Positions 35,721 to 35,964 of a DNA stretch of 35,964 bases are shown here, one piece after another (position 1 is the stretch's first letter; the number at the start of each line of letters is the position of its first letter). Position numbers and translations under genes: made by a program. Below the pieces are notes generated by a model, which saw only the letters and a list, made by a program, of their open reading frames with translations, was not told the DNA's origin and made no database searches. Source of the stretch: Oscillatoria salina IIICB1 (GTDB taxonomy: Bacteria > Cyanobacteriota > Cyanobacteriia > Cyanobacteriales > SIO1D9). The stretch is taken from assembly GCF_020144665.1 (NCBI RefSeq), contig NZ_JAAHBQ010000095.1, positions 1-35,964 on the forward strand. The letters are read 5' to 3'.

Positions 35721-35964
35721 ATGGTATCGAAGAGACAATCATCATTAGGTTATTCTTGCCTAAATTATCACACAGTTTGGGGAAGTTTATTTCTAGTGGC
35801 GATCGCGTTTTCTTTCTACGCAACTGGTATCTTTAAGCAAAATATCTTCAACCCCAACGGAAGTCCTCAATTATCTCAGTTTTTCTAAGCTGCTTTCCAT
35901 CCAGATTTATCTCCACGTTATTTCTTTATGGGGTGCTACCCTTATCATTACCTCGTTTTCTCGC
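35721..35964 (+). pseudogene. Broken partial second copy of phnE, runs off the window
   Basis: From ATG 35721 the sequence follows phnE from 28790 with scattered changes near the start. A C-to-T change makes an in-frame TAA at 35886-35888 after 55 codons. Homology continues to 35916 (phnE 28988), then jumps to phnE 30259, removing about 1,270 bp, which is not a multiple of three, and runs on to the window end. The upstream 28760-28789 region is not shared, so only phnE was copied. It cannot make a functional permease. Confidence 0.93.

Noticed and set aside
35610-35745. Minus-strand frame reading IDFVAILFAVREVAIAFYNK
   Set aside because: It has no ATG or usual start in a sensible position and overlaps the phnE fragment. 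It may be a remnant, but I cannot name it.

Overview
The window looks like a filamentous or colonial cyanobacterium. The evidence is the many GCGATCGC (HIP1) octamers, a heptanucleotide STRR tract, the long cyanobacterial form of pyruvate kinase, a pentapeptide-repeat exoprotein, a caspase-like peptidase next to a TPR-CHAT protein, and giant DUF4347/Calx-beta/DUF4114 surface proteins. I saw no rRNA, tRNA, CRISPR array or intact insertion sequence.

Layout. 1-257 is non-coding, with hairpins and an STRR tract. 258-2045 (-) is pyruvate kinase. 2342-14644 (-) is one about 4,100-residue surface protein: DUF4347, a beta-helix, about 27 Calx-beta domains and two DUF4114-like domains. It has a clear terminator and a structured leader. 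15276-16487 (-) is a secreted pentapeptide-repeat protein. 16811-17731 (-) is a two-gene unit: a membrane-anchored coiled-coil protein, then a VanZ-like membrane protein. 17911-18414 is non-coding tandem repeat with a 207-bp period. 18715-21076 (+) holds a PNPOx-like flavoprotein and a cell-wall amidase. 21115-21333 (-) is a small putative exported protein. 21518-25468 (-) is a second large surface protein: beta-helix, five cadherin-like repeats and the same DUF4114 pair. 26080-30508 (+) is a PhnD/PhnC/PhnE-type ABC importer, with a PhyH-family 2-oxoglutarate dioxygenase on the opposite strand between phnC and phnE. 30695-35302 (-) is a two-gene unit: a Tat-exported caspase-like peptidase followed 36 bp later by TPR-CHAT. 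35721-35964 is a broken, internally deleted second copy of phnE that runs off the window.

How it fits together. The two giant proteins look like calcium-dependent cell-surface or matrix proteins sharing a C-terminal module; the amidase and pentapeptide protein also act outside the cytoplasm. The importer takes up an oxyanion (phosphonate, phosphite or possibly selenate; sequence alone does not decide). The caspase-like/TPR-CHAT pair puts two caspase-fold proteases, probably both exported, in one transcription unit. It is the best candidate here for a poorly described system.

Repeat activity is a theme. Short dispersed repeats sit at gene ends, around a decayed antitoxin-like remnant, and in frame inside phnE and the CHAT gene. 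Near-identical tandem repeats build the Calx-beta, TPR and cadherin-like arrays.
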